64,000 bases of DNA from Niastella yeongjuensis. Lineage in GTDB: Bacteria; Bacteroidota; Bacteroidia; Chitinophagales; Chitinophagaceae. How positions within the stretch are numbered: position 1 is the first letter of the stretch; every line of letters starts with the position of its first letter. Location: positions 1 through 64,000 of the forward strand of contig NZ_FOCZ01000009.1 in NCBI RefSeq assembly GCF_900110245.1, written 5' to 3'. Shown here piece after piece: positions 1 through 9,216 of this stretch. Under the pieces are notes generated by a model, which saw only the letters and a program-made list of their open reading frames with translations, was not told the origin of the DNA and did no database searches. Position numbers and translations under genes: made by a program.

Positions 1-238
1 AACTCTCATATACACATTTAAAATCAGCCCCACTATAATGACTGCGCAAATGTTTAATTAATGCGTCACTATCAGCTGCCATACGATGATTACCAAGACA
101 GATCCCTTTATACACCTTGGCTACCTGGTAGTCCTTTTGATGCACATCGATCCCTACACAAATCGTTTTACCGATATAATCGATTATGTTTCTACCTTTG
201 GTTTGGGTTTCGGAAGCGGCTGAAGTTTGCTGTTTCAT
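1..238 (-). CDS. IS110-family transposase, N-terminal part (cut by window edge)
   Basis: Reading the minus strand from the ATG at 238 gives about 79 residues that run off the left edge. The segment VGIDVHQKDYQVAKV holds the first catalytic Asp of the DEDD (RuvC-like) domain of IS110/IS1111 transposases, and CVYES near the edge corresponds to the second acidic residue (usually YEAG or YESG). Proteins of this family move circular elements by recombination guided by a structured RNA encoded in the element's own non-coding end. The C-terminal serine-containing Tnp_20 domain lies outside the window, so intactness cannot be judged. The start codon is only 102 bp from the stop codon of the GH3 gene, so this end of the element is short. 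Family assignment is confident; subgroup (IS110 or IS1111) is not resolved. Confidence 0.85.
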   Translation of the reverse strand, partial: MKQQTSAASETQTKGRNIIDYIGKTICVGIDVHQKDYQVAKVYKGICLGNHRMAADSDALIKHLRSHYSGADFKCVYES

Positions 239-340
239 AAAATTTAATTTTTATGTTTTGTAATCAGCAAAGTTCTTCTTTGCAGCCGATTTTCGGACTG
301 CTGCTGCTCCGAAACCCTTTTACATAAAGACTATTGTCCT
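239..340 (-). mobile_element. Probable non-coding end of the IS110-type element
   Basis: The 102 bases between the transposase start and the GH3 stop contain two perfect hairpins. One is GCAAAG/CTTTGC at 267-283 with a 5-base loop. The other is TTTCGGA/TCCGAAA at 291-314 with a 10-base CTG-repeat loop. IS110-type elements carry structured non-coding ends, so this may be the element's terminus. The exact boundary cannot be placed without the other end or an empty site. Confidence 0.4.
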
Positions 341-2500
341 TTACTTCTTCCCACCAGCTTTAATTGCAGCTACAATCTTCTTGTCCGTTGAATTACCACC
401 GGCAAATAAATTATACGAGCCGGGATATAATTTCCAGCTGTTGGTGGCCAGGTCCCATTTCTGCAGATCGGCTGCGGGGATGGTCAATTGCACGGTTTCC
501 TCACCGCCGGCTTTTACATGTACCCGTTTAAAGGCTTTCAGTTCTTTCAGCGGCATGCGGTCTACCGCCGGATATTCAACATATACCTGTACTACTTCAT
601 CACCATCCATGCTGCCGGTGTTCTTCACTTTTATAGAAAATGAAACGCTGTCGTTGGCTGTGCGGATGTTTGCGGGCATTTTCTGCCACTCATAAGCAAA
701 GGAGGTATAACTTAATCCATAACCGAAAGGATACTGTACTTTGCCACTGAAGTAGCGATATGTTCTTCCCTTCATGGCGTAATTGTCGTAAGCCGGTACA
801 TCGGCAAATGACTGATAAAAAGTTACGGGTAAGCGGCCAGCTGGTGATACTTTTCCAAACAGGAGATCTGCCAACGCATTACCGCCCTGCTCACCGGGAT
901 ACCAGGCCAGCAGGATGGCATCGGCATAGGGCTCAATAGCAGAGATATCAACCGCACTGCCACCGGTTATTACAGCTATAATGGGTTTCTTATTTGCTTT
1001 GCGCAGGGCTTTCATAAAAGCAATGTGTGCAGCCGGTAAATTCATGTCGGGTTTGTCGCCACCTTTTGCGGCCAGGAAGGCATCCCCTTCCTCCCCTTCA
1101 TACACCGGCGTTAATCCTATTACAGCTACGGTAATGTCGGCATTGCCCGCAGCCCAGATCCCGCCGAAGTGGGTTGTATCGTTATAATCGCTGCCCTGGT
1201 CGTATTCTACGCGGGTACCGGCATCTACAGCATTGGTAATACCTTCCACAAAACTAACCGCGCGATTGCTTACGCCATGATAGTTACCCAGCAGGGCGTC
1301 CATAGAGGCAGCATTGCTGCCCAGCACCATGATGGCAGGATATTTCTTTTTATCCAACGGTAATAGCCGGTTATCGTTTTTCAACAACACCATGCTTTGC
1401 TGTGCCATGGCCCGGGCAAGGGCTGAATGGGCAGCATTGGCCACACTGTCCGCGCCATAAGAATGAAAGGGATTGGCGGTTGGATCGTCATAAAAACCCA
1501 GTTTTATCTGCGTGCGCAGCAGATGTGCCAGCGAGCTGTCGATGTCTTTTTCGGTCAGCAGTTTTTGTTCTACGGCTTTCGCTACGTCGTTTTGTAAAAC
1601 GTTTGAACAATCCAGGTTCACCCCGGCTTTGATCGCAGCGGCAGCTACTTCCACGCCAGAAGGCATTACTTTATGCCGCATAAAGATATCATCGAGTGCG
1701 CCGCAATCGGTCACTACATGTCCTTTGAATTTCCATTCATTTCTTAGGATATTGTTCAGCAAATAGTTGCCGCTGCAACAAGGCTGATCATTCACGCGGT
1801 TGTAAGCGCACATCACAGATTCCACACCGGCATCAACCAGCGCATGAAAGGCATAGAGATAAGTTTCGCGGAGGTCTTTTTCATCAACGATGGCGTTAAA
1901 GGTATGGCGGCCGTTCTCTGGCCCGCTGTGTACAGCAAAGTGTTTGGCGCAGGCCGAGGCTTTTAAATAACGGGGGTCGTTGCCTTGCAATCCTTTTACA
2001 AACGCGGTGCCCATGTGTGCCGTGAGGAAAGGATCTTCCCCATAAGTTTCCTGTCCGCGCCCCCAGCGCGGATCGCGAAAGATATTGATATTGGGCGACC
2101 AGAAAGTGAGGCCCATATATTGTAAATGCCGGCCTTGTGCCAGGGACAGGTTATATTTGGCCCGGGCTTCTGTGGAGATAACATTGGCTGCCTGTAATAA
2201 CAGGTCATCGTTAAAAGTAGCTGCCATACCAATGGCTTGTGGAAAAACAGTAGCTACCCCTGCCCTGGCCACACCATGTAATGCTTCGTTCCACCAGTTA
2301 TAAGCAGGAATGCCCAGCCGTTCTACTTCCTTGCTGCGATACCCCAACAGGGAAATCTTTTCGGGCAGGGTCAATTGATGCAGCAGATCATTTACCCGGG
2401 TTTCCATGGGTTGTTGGCTATTTCGGAAAACCGCATTGGTTTGTGCCGATGCATGTATTACAATGAAGCAGCTTAGTAGAAATAAAATGCTTTTATTCAT
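341..2500 (-). CDS. Glycoside hydrolase family 3, beta-xylosidase/beta-glucosidase type
   Basis: A 719-residue exported enzyme with a Sec signal peptide (residues 1-19, cleavage near HASA). The N-terminal TIM-barrel domain has YNWWNEALHG (about 67-76) and PQAIGMAATF, the layout of the plant-type beta-xylosidase branch of GH3. KHFAVHSGPE follows near 186, and the nucleophile Asp is D265 in VVTDCGALDD. The alpha/beta sandwich domain spans about 370-560 and a fibronectin-III-like C-terminal domain about 620-710; the length is normal for the family. It removes single beta-linked sugars (xylose or glucose) from oligosaccharide ends, probably in the periplasm. It is the last gene of PUL 1, separated from the GH35 gene by 117 bp of repeat-rich spacer. 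Substrate within GH3 is uncertain. Confidence 0.88.
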   Translation of the reverse strand: MNKSILFLLSCFIVIHASAQTNAVFRNSQQPMETRVNDLLHQLTLPEKISLLGYRSKEVERLGIPAYNWWNEALHGVARAGVATVFPQAIGMAATFNDDLLLQAANVISTEARAKYNLSLAQGRHLQYMGLTFWSPNINIFRDPRWGRGQETYGEDPFLTAHMGTAFVKGLQGNDPRYLKASACAKHFAVHSGPENGRHTFNAIVDEKDLRETYLYAFHALVDAGVESVMCAYNRVNDQPCCSGNYLLNNILRNEWKFKGHVVTDCGALDDIFMRHKVMPSGVEVAAAAIKAGVNLDCSNVLQNDVAKAVEQKLLTEKDIDSSLAHLLRTQIKLGFYDDPTANPFHSYGADSVANAAHSALARAMAQQSMVLLKNDNRLLPLDKKKYPAIMVLGSNAASMDALLGNYHGVSNRAVSFVEGITNAVDAGTRVEYDQGSDYNDTTHFGGIWAAGNADITVAVIGLTPVYEGEEGDAFLAAKGGDKPDMNLPAAHIAFMKALRKANKKPIIAVITGGSAVDISAIEPYADAILLAWYPGEQGGNALADLLFGKVSPAGRLPVTFYQSFADVPAYDNYAMKGRTYRYFSGKVQYPFGYGLSYTSFAYEWQKMPANIRTANDSVSFSIKVKNTGSMDGDEVVQVYVEYPAVDRMPLKELKAFKRVHVKAGGEETVQLTIPAADLQKWDLATNSWKLYPGSYNLFAGGNSTDKKIVAAIKAGGKK

Positions 2501-2526
2501 GATGGAAGATGTTAGATTGGTTAAAA

Positions 2527-2585
2527 TTCCAGGTTATTAGGTTCGTAGGTTATTGAGTTTCTTAGTTGATCTCATCAACCTGGAA
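2527..2585. repeat. Octamer tandem repeat inside a long inverted repeat
   Basis: Positions 2531-2554 are three 8-bp units (AGGTTATT, AGGTTCGT, AGGTTATT). They lie within a perfect 9-bp inverted repeat TTCCAGGTT (2527-2535) / AACCTGGAA (2577-2585). A second hairpin GTTGAT-CTC-ATCAAC at 2565-2579 shares its last bases with the right arm, so the two folds compete. It separates GH3 from GH35 and could alter transcript stability or read-through. Confidence 0.6.
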
Positions 2586-2617
2586 CTTACGAACCCCATA
2601 ACTTAATAACTAATTAA

Positions 2618-4471
2618 CTATTTCAGCTCCGTCAATATGGGCTTCGCTACAGTAGGTATCACAGGCTCTATACTATCGTTCAATTGTTCAAATACTACTA
2701 TACTATTCGCTCCGGTTTTTAGCCAGCAGCCGGGTAAGTACAACGTTTGCTGCGGACCAACCTGCCAGTAGCGGCCCAGGTTATGCCCGTTCACAAAGAT
2801 GATGCCTTTGCCCCAGCTGTGCATATCTAAAAATACATCACCCGGTTTGGTTACGGTAAACGTACCGCTGTACAACGCTGCCTTTCCTTCCTTTTGCTTG
2901 CCTGAATGTACAACAGGCTGTTGGGTGAATGGCAGTTTGTACATGTTCCAGTTACCGGTGATTGGTTGATCATTGATCTGCACCGGTGAAATAATGCCTT
3001 TGTTGTTATGTACTATTTCACTGCCATAATTGATACGGCCCATATTCTCTACCAAAATATCCAGTGTGCCATTGGCCGGAATATCTACAGTAGCTGAATA
3101 CGTTTTTTTCACCCGATTCAGTACCGCTGCTTTTTTTCCATTTACATATACCACGGCAAAATCCCGCAACCCGTTTACCTGTAAAGTACCCTGCACCGCC
3201 TGTGTAAATTGCTTGCTATACAGCACATATCCGTGCCCCTGGTTCAATGCCTCAAAGTTCATTGGAGTATCTGCCACTACCGGACGAATCGTCTTTTTCC
3301 AGTCAAATAGGTCCATCGACCTGTTCAATTGTATAGGCGGCAGGGTGATCACCGGTATCTGGGCAGGAATATCAGGCACGGGATATTTTACATATTTTTT
3401 CATCAGTTCCCGCACGGCCAGGTATTTGGACGATGCCCAGCCCGGTTCGGTAATAGGCGCATCGTAGTCGTAACTGGTGAGGTCGGGTTGTATGTCGTGG
3501 TCCTTATCGTAATTGGCGCCGGAAGTAAATGCAAAGTTGGTACCGCCATGCACCATGTATACGTTGAAGTTCACCTCATTTGTCAGATACTTCTCTATTT
3601 GCTCCGTAACCCGTTTGATGGGAATATTAGGGAAAGGTTCCGTCCAATGGTGTAACCAGCCGGGATAATATTCCGCTACCATGTAAGGTCCCTGGTTGTT
3701 ATGGTATTTATTCACTTCCTTTTTCAGGTTTTCTACATTGCCTTCACCATTGGCAGCTGGCAATACCCCCGGTAAAGAGCCGCCATCGAACAATCCGCTT
3801 CCATCTGATGTAAAGAAGGGACCGGTTAATCCTGAATGAAGAAGCAATTGATGGATAGCTTCGTTATACCGGCGATGCTCCGCGATTGGAATGTCTTTTC
3901 GCTGCGACACATAAGTACCAAATTCATTTTCCACCTGTACCATAATAATGGGCCCGCCATTGCTTACCAACTGGTCTTTTACCTGCTCAGCCAGTTTGTT
4001 GATGTATGTTTTGCAGGAATCTAAAAACGACTGGTTGTAAGCCCTTACCACCAGGCTGGTGTCTTTCAGCAACCACCAGGGGTATCCGCCAAACTCCCAT
4101 TCGGCACAGGCATATGGACCGGGCCGCAGAATAACAAACATCCCTTCTTCTTTGGCAATGCGCAGAAACTCCCTGATGTTATGACTGCCGGTGGTGAAAT
4201 CCCATACACCCGGTGATGGGTTGTGGTAATTCCAGAACACATAGGTGGCCACCGTGTTCAACCCCATTGCCTTTATCATTTTCAACCGGTGCCGCCAATA
4301 GGGCGCCGGTACACGGGCATAATGCATTTCACCCGAATGTATTTGAACCGGTTTGTTATCGTAGATAAACTGTCCATCCTTTATTTCGAACGTATGATTC
4401 CCCTGCGCTATAACAGTGCCTGTGAACAAGATGCCCAGTAAACTACCCAGCAATCTTTTACTTATGCCCAT
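2618..4471 (-). CDS. Glycoside hydrolase family 35 beta-galactosidase
   Basis: A 617-residue enzyme with an N-terminal signal peptide (about 1-22). The catalytic TIM barrel is typical of GH35: GEMHYARVP near 47, RPGPYACAEWEFGGYP near 116-131, the acid/base Glu E183 in VENEFG, and the nucleophile E267 in VAEYYPGW. The C-terminal part (about 430-610) forms the beta-sandwich/jelly-roll domains usual for the family, including the NGHNLGRYW segment. It hydrolyses terminal non-reducing beta-D-galactose, probably in the periplasm. It lies 30 bp downstream of the first GH29 gene, so they are very likely co-transcribed. Some GH35 enzymes prefer beta-1,3-galactose or exo-glucosamine; the sequence does not decide this. 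Confidence 0.92.
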   Translation of the reverse strand: MGISKRLLGSLLGILFTGTVIAQGNHTFEIKDGQFIYDNKPVQIHSGEMHYARVPAPYWRHRLKMIKAMGLNTVATYVFWNYHNPSPGVWDFTTGSHNIREFLRIAKEEGMFVILRPGPYACAEWEFGGYPWWLLKDTSLVVRAYNQSFLDSCKTYINKLAEQVKDQLVSNGGPIIMVQVENEFGTYVSQRKDIPIAEHRRYNEAIHQLLLHSGLTGPFFTSDGSGLFDGGSLPGVLPAANGEGNVENLKKEVNKYHNNQGPYMVAEYYPGWLHHWTEPFPNIPIKRVTEQIEKYLTNEVNFNVYMVHGGTNFAFTSGANYDKDHDIQPDLTSYDYDAPITEPGWASSKYLAVRELMKKYVKYPVPDIPAQIPVITLPPIQLNRSMDLFDWKKTIRPVVADTPMNFEALNQGHGYVLYSKQFTQAVQGTLQVNGLRDFAVVYVNGKKAAVLNRVKKTYSATVDIPANGTLDILVENMGRINYGSEIVHNNKGIISPVQINDQPITGNWNMYKLPFTQQPVVHSGKQKEGKAALYSGTFTVTKPGDVFLDMHSWGKGIIFVNGHNLGRYWQVGPQQTLYLPGCWLKTGANSIVVFEQLNDSIEPVIPTVAKPILTELK

Positions 4472-4500
4472 ACTATTATTTCTATTGATTGTACTTGTTA

Positions 4501-5964
4501 TTAGTAAATGGCTACATTGGAAATAACCGGACAGGCTTTTGATGCCGTAATATTGATCCGAACCTTGCCGCCTTTCACAGGTGAGAGTTTCAATATGCGT
4601 TTGTATCCGATGGTAGTACCTGCTGCTACCTGCTGCCAGCCATCATTATTCTGCACTTCTACGGTAAATGATTTTACCCGTTGTCCCAGCTTGATGTATT
4701 CCTGCAACAGCACGTATTTGATGGTTTGCAACTTACCGGTATTTATTTCCAGCGAAGCGGAAGTCGCCTCATCATCTGTTGCCCAATAAGTATCCGGATT
4801 GTTATCTATTGCATTAGCGGGTGCATACGCCCCTTCCTTACCCCGGTAATTGGTAGCAGTTGCCATTGCGCCCAGTGCTTTGTTTTTACCCAACTCGCGG
4901 TTCAACAAATTGCGGAAACCGTAGAGCGCTTTTACATCCTTTTCATTGAAAATACCCTGCTGATCGGGCGGCACATTCAACAACAACACCGAACCACGGC
5001 CCACCGAAGTGAGATAAATATCAAAAAGCTGCTCAGGCGTTTTTACCAGGGAATCTTCTTTCTTATGATAGAACCAGCCCGGTCTGATGGATACATCCAC
5101 TTCAGCCGGTATCCAGGCAGTACCATCTTCAGAACCTTCGTTCAATAATTTTTCAACGCCGGCTTTTCCGGCATATAATGTATCGGGGGTAATGGTATTC
5201 CAGTTGGTTTCGCCTGCTTCACCTCTTTCATTCCCTACCCACCGTGCGCCAGGACCGGCATCGCTAAAGAAAATAACATTGGGTTGTATTTGGCGCACCA
5301 TGGCTAATGTGGTTGGCCAGTCGTAATAAGTGCGGCCATCGATCTTTCTTTTTTCATTGGCTCCGCCATAATAACCATCGCCGCCATTGGCGCCATCGAA
5401 CCACATTTCGGTAACCGGTCCGTAGTTGGTGAACAATTCCTTTAACTGGTTACGATAGTAAGTAACGTATTCCGGCTTCCCATAATCGGCCCGGTTCCGG
5501 TCCCAGGGTGACATATAAATACCAAACTTCAACCCATATTTTTTACAGGCATCGGAAGCTTCTTTTACAATGTCGCCTTTGCCGTTTTTATACGGACTGT
5601 TCTTTATAGAATGTTCGGTGTATTGGGTTGGCCACAAACAAAACCCATCGTGGTGTTTACAGGTAAGGATCATTTGTTTGAAACCCGCTTCTTTCAATAC
5701 CCGTGCCCATTGCATGGCATCGGTGCCCTGTGGGTTGAATAGTTTTTCGCTTTCGTTGCCAAGGCCCCATTCGCGATCTGTAAAAGTATTAATGGTAAAG
5801 TGTACAAAGGCATTGGTCTCCATTTGTTGCCAGGCCAGCTGGTTGGCAGTAGGCACCGGGCCTACCGGCGCGGGCGGATCTACTTTTTTGCGATGCGGCG
5901 CTAAAAAGCCAAGTGACACCATAGCTCCTATGGCGATCGTAATAAAACCGTTCCTGAATGTCAT
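4501..5964 (-). CDS. GH29 alpha-L-fucosidase with C-terminal F5/8-type domain
   Basis: A 487-residue exported GH29 enzyme. The barrel contains CKHHDGFCLWPT (about 102-113) and the nucleophile D190 in EMWFDGANGG. The last 120 residues, starting near ATNYRGKEGAYAPANAIDNN, form a discoidin (F5/8 type C, CBM32-like) sugar-binding domain. Barrel plus CBM32-like domain with a WFDGANG-type nucleophile motif resembles the GH29-B branch, whose members tend to prefer alpha-1,3/1,4-fucose in branched structures. The N-terminus (residues 1-23) is a hydrophobic signal or anchor without a clear cleavage site. It is spaced 36 bp from the next GH29 gene and 30 bp from GH35, consistent with one operon. Fucosidase function is well supported; linkage preference is inference. 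Confidence 0.9.
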   Translation of the reverse strand: MTFRNGFITIAIGAMVSLGFLAPHRKKVDPPAPVGPVPTANQLAWQQMETNAFVHFTINTFTDREWGLGNESEKLFNPQGTDAMQWARVLKEAGFKQMILTCKHHDGFCLWPTQYTEHSIKNSPYKNGKGDIVKEASDACKKYGLKFGIYMSPWDRNRADYGKPEYVTYYRNQLKELFTNYGPVTEMWFDGANGGDGYYGGANEKRKIDGRTYYDWPTTLAMVRQIQPNVIFFSDAGPGARWVGNERGEAGETNWNTITPDTLYAGKAGVEKLLNEGSEDGTAWIPAEVDVSIRPGWFYHKKEDSLVKTPEQLFDIYLTSVGRGSVLLLNVPPDQQGIFNEKDVKALYGFRNLLNRELGKNKALGAMATATNYRGKEGAYAPANAIDNNPDTYWATDDEATSASLEINTGKLQTIKYVLLQEYIKLGQRVKSFTVEVQNNDGWQQVAAGTTIGYKRILKLSPVKGGKVRINITASKACPVISNVAIY

Positions 5965-6000
5965 TTGCTCCTGATTATATTTAATGTATGTATTTTGTCA

Positions 6001-7473
6001 TTAATCAGCTGCCACAATAAATTCAAATGCCAGTGCCGGATTGCCTTTTGCTTTTTGAACAGCGGATGGCACCGAGATTATTACCTTCTCATTCTTCACC
6101 GTGTACTTAACCGGTGCGCCGGTTGACAGTAATTTAATTTTGGAACCTGGCGCCGGTGTATTGACATCCCATTCAATGGTCGCAGGCACCGGACCGTTTT
6201 CATCGAGCAATGCGAGGGCATACACCGATTTGCTGTGATTCGATTGCACGAAATACACATTGCCACTTTGATAGCCCTGAATAGGACGGGTATTATAGAT
6301 AGCCTCGCCATTTATTTTCAACCAGCTGCCGATCTCCGCTAGACGCTGTACCACCGGTTCAGGCAACGTGCCTTGCGGCGATGGGCCAACGCCCAATAAC
6401 AAACTGCCGCCTTTTGCCACTACTTCAATTAGCTGGTGAATGACTTTTGCCGATGTTTTCAATTGATCATTGGGCACATATCCCCACGCATTGCCCAGCG
6501 TGATGCAACTTTCCCACGGGTGATCAAGTTGTTTATCGGGCACGCGTTGCTCCGGCGTCTGGTAATTTTCATAAGGACCATGCACGGTTCTGTCAACGAT
6601 CAGCAAACCCGGTTGTGCCTGTCGGGCCATAGCAGCAATGGCCGGCATGTCTATATCCTGGCTCCAGGCCGGGATGGCAGCGCCCCATCCCTTCACTTCT
6701 TCGGTTACCGTTTCCAGGGGACGTACCCAGCCCCCATCGAGCCAAAGGATATCCATGGAACCGTAATCATGCATCAGCTCGCTGATCTGATTATACGTAT
6801 ATTGTTTAAACTGGGCCCAGCGACTGGGATGTTTGCGGATATCGTAATTGTTATTGCGATCTGGTGTGGCATACATGGGCCACCAGTAGTAAGGACAATG
6901 CCAGTCGGGTTTTGAAAAATACGCCCCTATCATCAGCCCCTTCCGGCGGAAGGCATCAAACACATATTTGGCCACATTGGCTTTCGGGTTGTTGGCAAAG
7001 GGGCCATTGGTGATCTTGAAATCGGTTTGCTTTGTATCGAACATACAAAAACCATCGTGGTGTTTGGTAGTGAATACCAGATACCGCATTCCGGCATCTT
7101 TAGCGGCCTGTGCCCATTGGTCGGGATTAAATTGCGTGGGATTGAAATCTTTCTTCAGCCCCCAGTACCATTTTTTAAATTCACCATAGTCGCTGTTGGT
7201 GTCGCGGCTGATCCAGTCTTCTGAACACAGTTCCCATGATTCAATCATGCCGGGCACTGCATACAAACCCCAGTGAATGATCATACCGAATTTCTGGTCG
7301 CGCCAGTGTTCCAGCTTTTCTCTTACCGCCGGATCGGCAGGCCACTCGTATTGTGTTGATTGCGGGTGTACGCCCTGTTCCTGTGCCTGCGTTATAATTG
7401 TCGGGAGTACAAAAAAAGAAAGGATAAGTGCCCGCGAAACCAATCGTTTTATAGATAGCGAACTGATGAACAT
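6001..7473 (-). CDS. GH29 alpha-L-fucosidase (second in PUL 1)
   Basis: A 490-residue protein with a signal peptide (about 1-30, ending ITQAQ). The GH29 barrel shows KFGMIIHWGLYAVP (about 61-74), TKHHDGFCMFDT (about 136-147) and the nucleophile D246 in DILWLDGGWV. The IHWGLYAVP and WLDGG motifs are those of typical GH29 fucosidases. It ends in a short beta-sandwich without a clear CBM. It releases L-fucose from glycan ends, probably in the periplasm. A 122-bp spacer separates it from susD, longer than the 30-36 bp between the other enzyme genes. Two non-identical GH29 paralogues side by side suggest different fucose linkages in the target glycan. Confidence 0.9.
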   Translation of the reverse strand: MFISSLSIKRLVSRALILSFFVLPTIITQAQEQGVHPQSTQYEWPADPAVREKLEHWRDQKFGMIIHWGLYAVPGMIESWELCSEDWISRDTNSDYGEFKKWYWGLKKDFNPTQFNPDQWAQAAKDAGMRYLVFTTKHHDGFCMFDTKQTDFKITNGPFANNPKANVAKYVFDAFRRKGLMIGAYFSKPDWHCPYYWWPMYATPDRNNNYDIRKHPSRWAQFKQYTYNQISELMHDYGSMDILWLDGGWVRPLETVTEEVKGWGAAIPAWSQDIDMPAIAAMARQAQPGLLIVDRTVHGPYENYQTPEQRVPDKQLDHPWESCITLGNAWGYVPNDQLKTSAKVIHQLIEVVAKGGSLLLGVGPSPQGTLPEPVVQRLAEIGSWLKINGEAIYNTRPIQGYQSGNVYFVQSNHSKSVYALALLDENGPVPATIEWDVNTPAPGSKIKLLSTGAPVKYTVKNEKVIISVPSAVQKAKGNPALAFEFIVAAD

Positions 7474-7595
7474 AATGGGGATGCTGGTTTAAATTTTAAT
7501 AATCTGTAACCATTGCCCAATGGCAGCGGTCAAATCTAAGTGCTGAAGTCAAATTTTCAACGATACTTAACGGATTTTAAAAAGTTCCCTGGCTA

Positions 7596-9209
7596 TTATT
7601 TTACATCCCAGAATATTTTGCCTGTACGCACATCCTTATTCCGTACGGATGCATAGTTTGTATTATATGATGTTTCACTGGCAGGGTATACCAGCCGGGA
7701 AGGAGGTGTTTCATATCCCGGTAGGGTAGATGGATAAAATTGTAATACGGGTTGCTTTGTTCTTCGATATTCTGCCCACCCCTGCACCGATTGCAGAAAC
7801 CCGAAATGAAGCCATTTCTGGATCCAGATCTTCGATAGTTTTTCATTGGTGGTACCCGTATATTCTATAGGCATGCTTTGTAAAAAACTGGCAATGTCGG
7901 CTTCAGCCGGTGGCGGCAAGGGCATTCGGGTAACGGTATTCAGGCTGTTCAGATAATAGTAAAATGCGATAGACTGCCGGATGGCTGTTTCATACGCGGC
8001 CCGCGCATCGCCCCCACCCCATCGTTCCCAGGCTTCTGCTTTTAAAAAATTCACTTCAGCCGCCGTGATCACAATGCCAGGCAATTTGGTGTTGAATAAA
8101 AAAGTAGCGGAATCCAGGATGGCATAACGGCCCAGGTTTACCTGTTGATTCTCGGCATTATCATTGGCCGGCATAGCCTGGTAACCAATATTTCGAATGA
8201 ACCGGTCTCCATCTGTACGCCCATATTTATCGAACAGTACCGGGATGCGCGGATCGTTGCTGGGGTTCATCACCGTGTTCAACATATAATCCGGCGCCAT
8301 ATAATTGAATACTTCCGTAAGGGCATTGTGCAGATCATCTATATAGTTCGTCAGCGGTTGTAACAAAATATCCGTTTGCGACGGCGCATAATTCATGGCG
8401 CCATCTACCAATGGATACAAGGAAGGATTGTTGATCATGTTCAACACCTCGGTCTTGGCTTTTGCTTCATTCACAAAAGAGATCCGCATCAGCAAACGCA
8501 ACCGGATGGCATTGGCATACCGTTGCCATTTATCGAATTGACCATTCAACAAAATATCCTGTTTGTTAAACAAGTTTTGCGTAGCTGGAGAAACCTGCGC
8601 GCTGGAAAAATATAAAGCTGCGTTTTTCAATCCATCCAGCATGGCATCGTAAATACTGGCCGCATTATCGAACCCTGGTGGCGACACGCTGCCGGTAGTA
8701 TTTACATATCCTGCTTCTGAGAAGGGAATATCGCCCCACATGTCAACTATTTGTGAAGCCTGGTCGTACATCACTATTTTAGCAGCCATGTAAAACACAG
8801 CGGCATTGGCCTTTTGCCCGGCGTCCTGCATGGATTCATACAGGGATTCTATTAACCGGTAATGTGCCATAATACCCCCATCACCACCATCTATTGAATT
8901 ACTCGGCCGGTAAAAATCATTCCACCGGTCCTGGGTATAACCCGCATTTTGTTGATAGGCGGTAGTATAATTTAAATATCCTAATGATTGTGTGTAAATG
9001 CCGGTATGCATGGCAATAAACGTGCGCACATTCCAGTAAGAAGGTCGTACCCGGTTGTTGTTCAGTATTTCGGTAAAGAACTTCTCTATGGAGGGCTGCA
9101 CGGTTTGATCAGGGTCATTATACAGCTCAGCCAGCTTTTTGCCGCAACTACTTATAGCCACTGCAAATAACAACATTAAAGAGAATATATATTTTACCTG
9201 CTTTGTCAT
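7596..9209 (-). CDS. SusD/RagB-type glycan-binding lipoprotein, PUL 1
   Basis: About 537 residues from the ATG at 9209; an upstream in-frame ATG at 9227 would overlap the susC stop and is less likely. From 9209 the protein starts with a lipoprotein signal ending AISSC, so it should be lipidated and placed on the cell surface. Helical repeats such as AAKIVMYDQASQIVDMWGD and GQFDKWQRYANAIRLRLLMR are characteristic of the SusD-like family (SusD-like_2 group). It binds glycan and acts as the lid of the SusC channel encoded immediately upstream with a 7-bp gap. Ligand specificity cannot be read from sequence. Confidence 0.92.
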   Translation of the reverse strand: MTKQVKYIFSLMLLFAVAISSCGKKLAELYNDPDQTVQPSIEKFFTEILNNNRVRPSYWNVRTFIAMHTGIYTQSLGYLNYTTAYQQNAGYTQDRWNDFYRPSNSIDGGDGGIMAHYRLIESLYESMQDAGQKANAAVFYMAAKIVMYDQASQIVDMWGDIPFSEAGYVNTTGSVSPPGFDNAASIYDAMLDGLKNAALYFSSAQVSPATQNLFNKQDILLNGQFDKWQRYANAIRLRLLMRISFVNEAKAKTEVLNMINNPSLYPLVDGAMNYAPSQTDILLQPLTNYIDDLHNALTEVFNYMAPDYMLNTVMNPSNDPRIPVLFDKYGRTDGDRFIRNIGYQAMPANDNAENQQVNLGRYAILDSATFLFNTKLPGIVITAAEVNFLKAEAWERWGGGDARAAYETAIRQSIAFYYYLNSLNTVTRMPLPPPAEADIASFLQSMPIEYTGTTNEKLSKIWIQKWLHFGFLQSVQGWAEYRRTKQPVLQFYPSTLPGYETPPSRLVYPASETSYNTNYASVRNKDVRTGKIFWDVK

Positions 9210-9216
9210 TGTTTGT

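Noticed and set aside
3030-3655. Long open frames on the plus strand inside the GH35 gene
   Set aside because: They run antisense to a clearly coding frame, show no family motif and are typical reading shadows. The same applies to other long opposite-strand frames, such as 25556-26188 and 40195-40818.
7510-7523. CCATTG-CC-CAATGG palindrome between susD and GH29
   Set aside because: Short, single occurrence, no T-tract and not at a promoter; probably chance.
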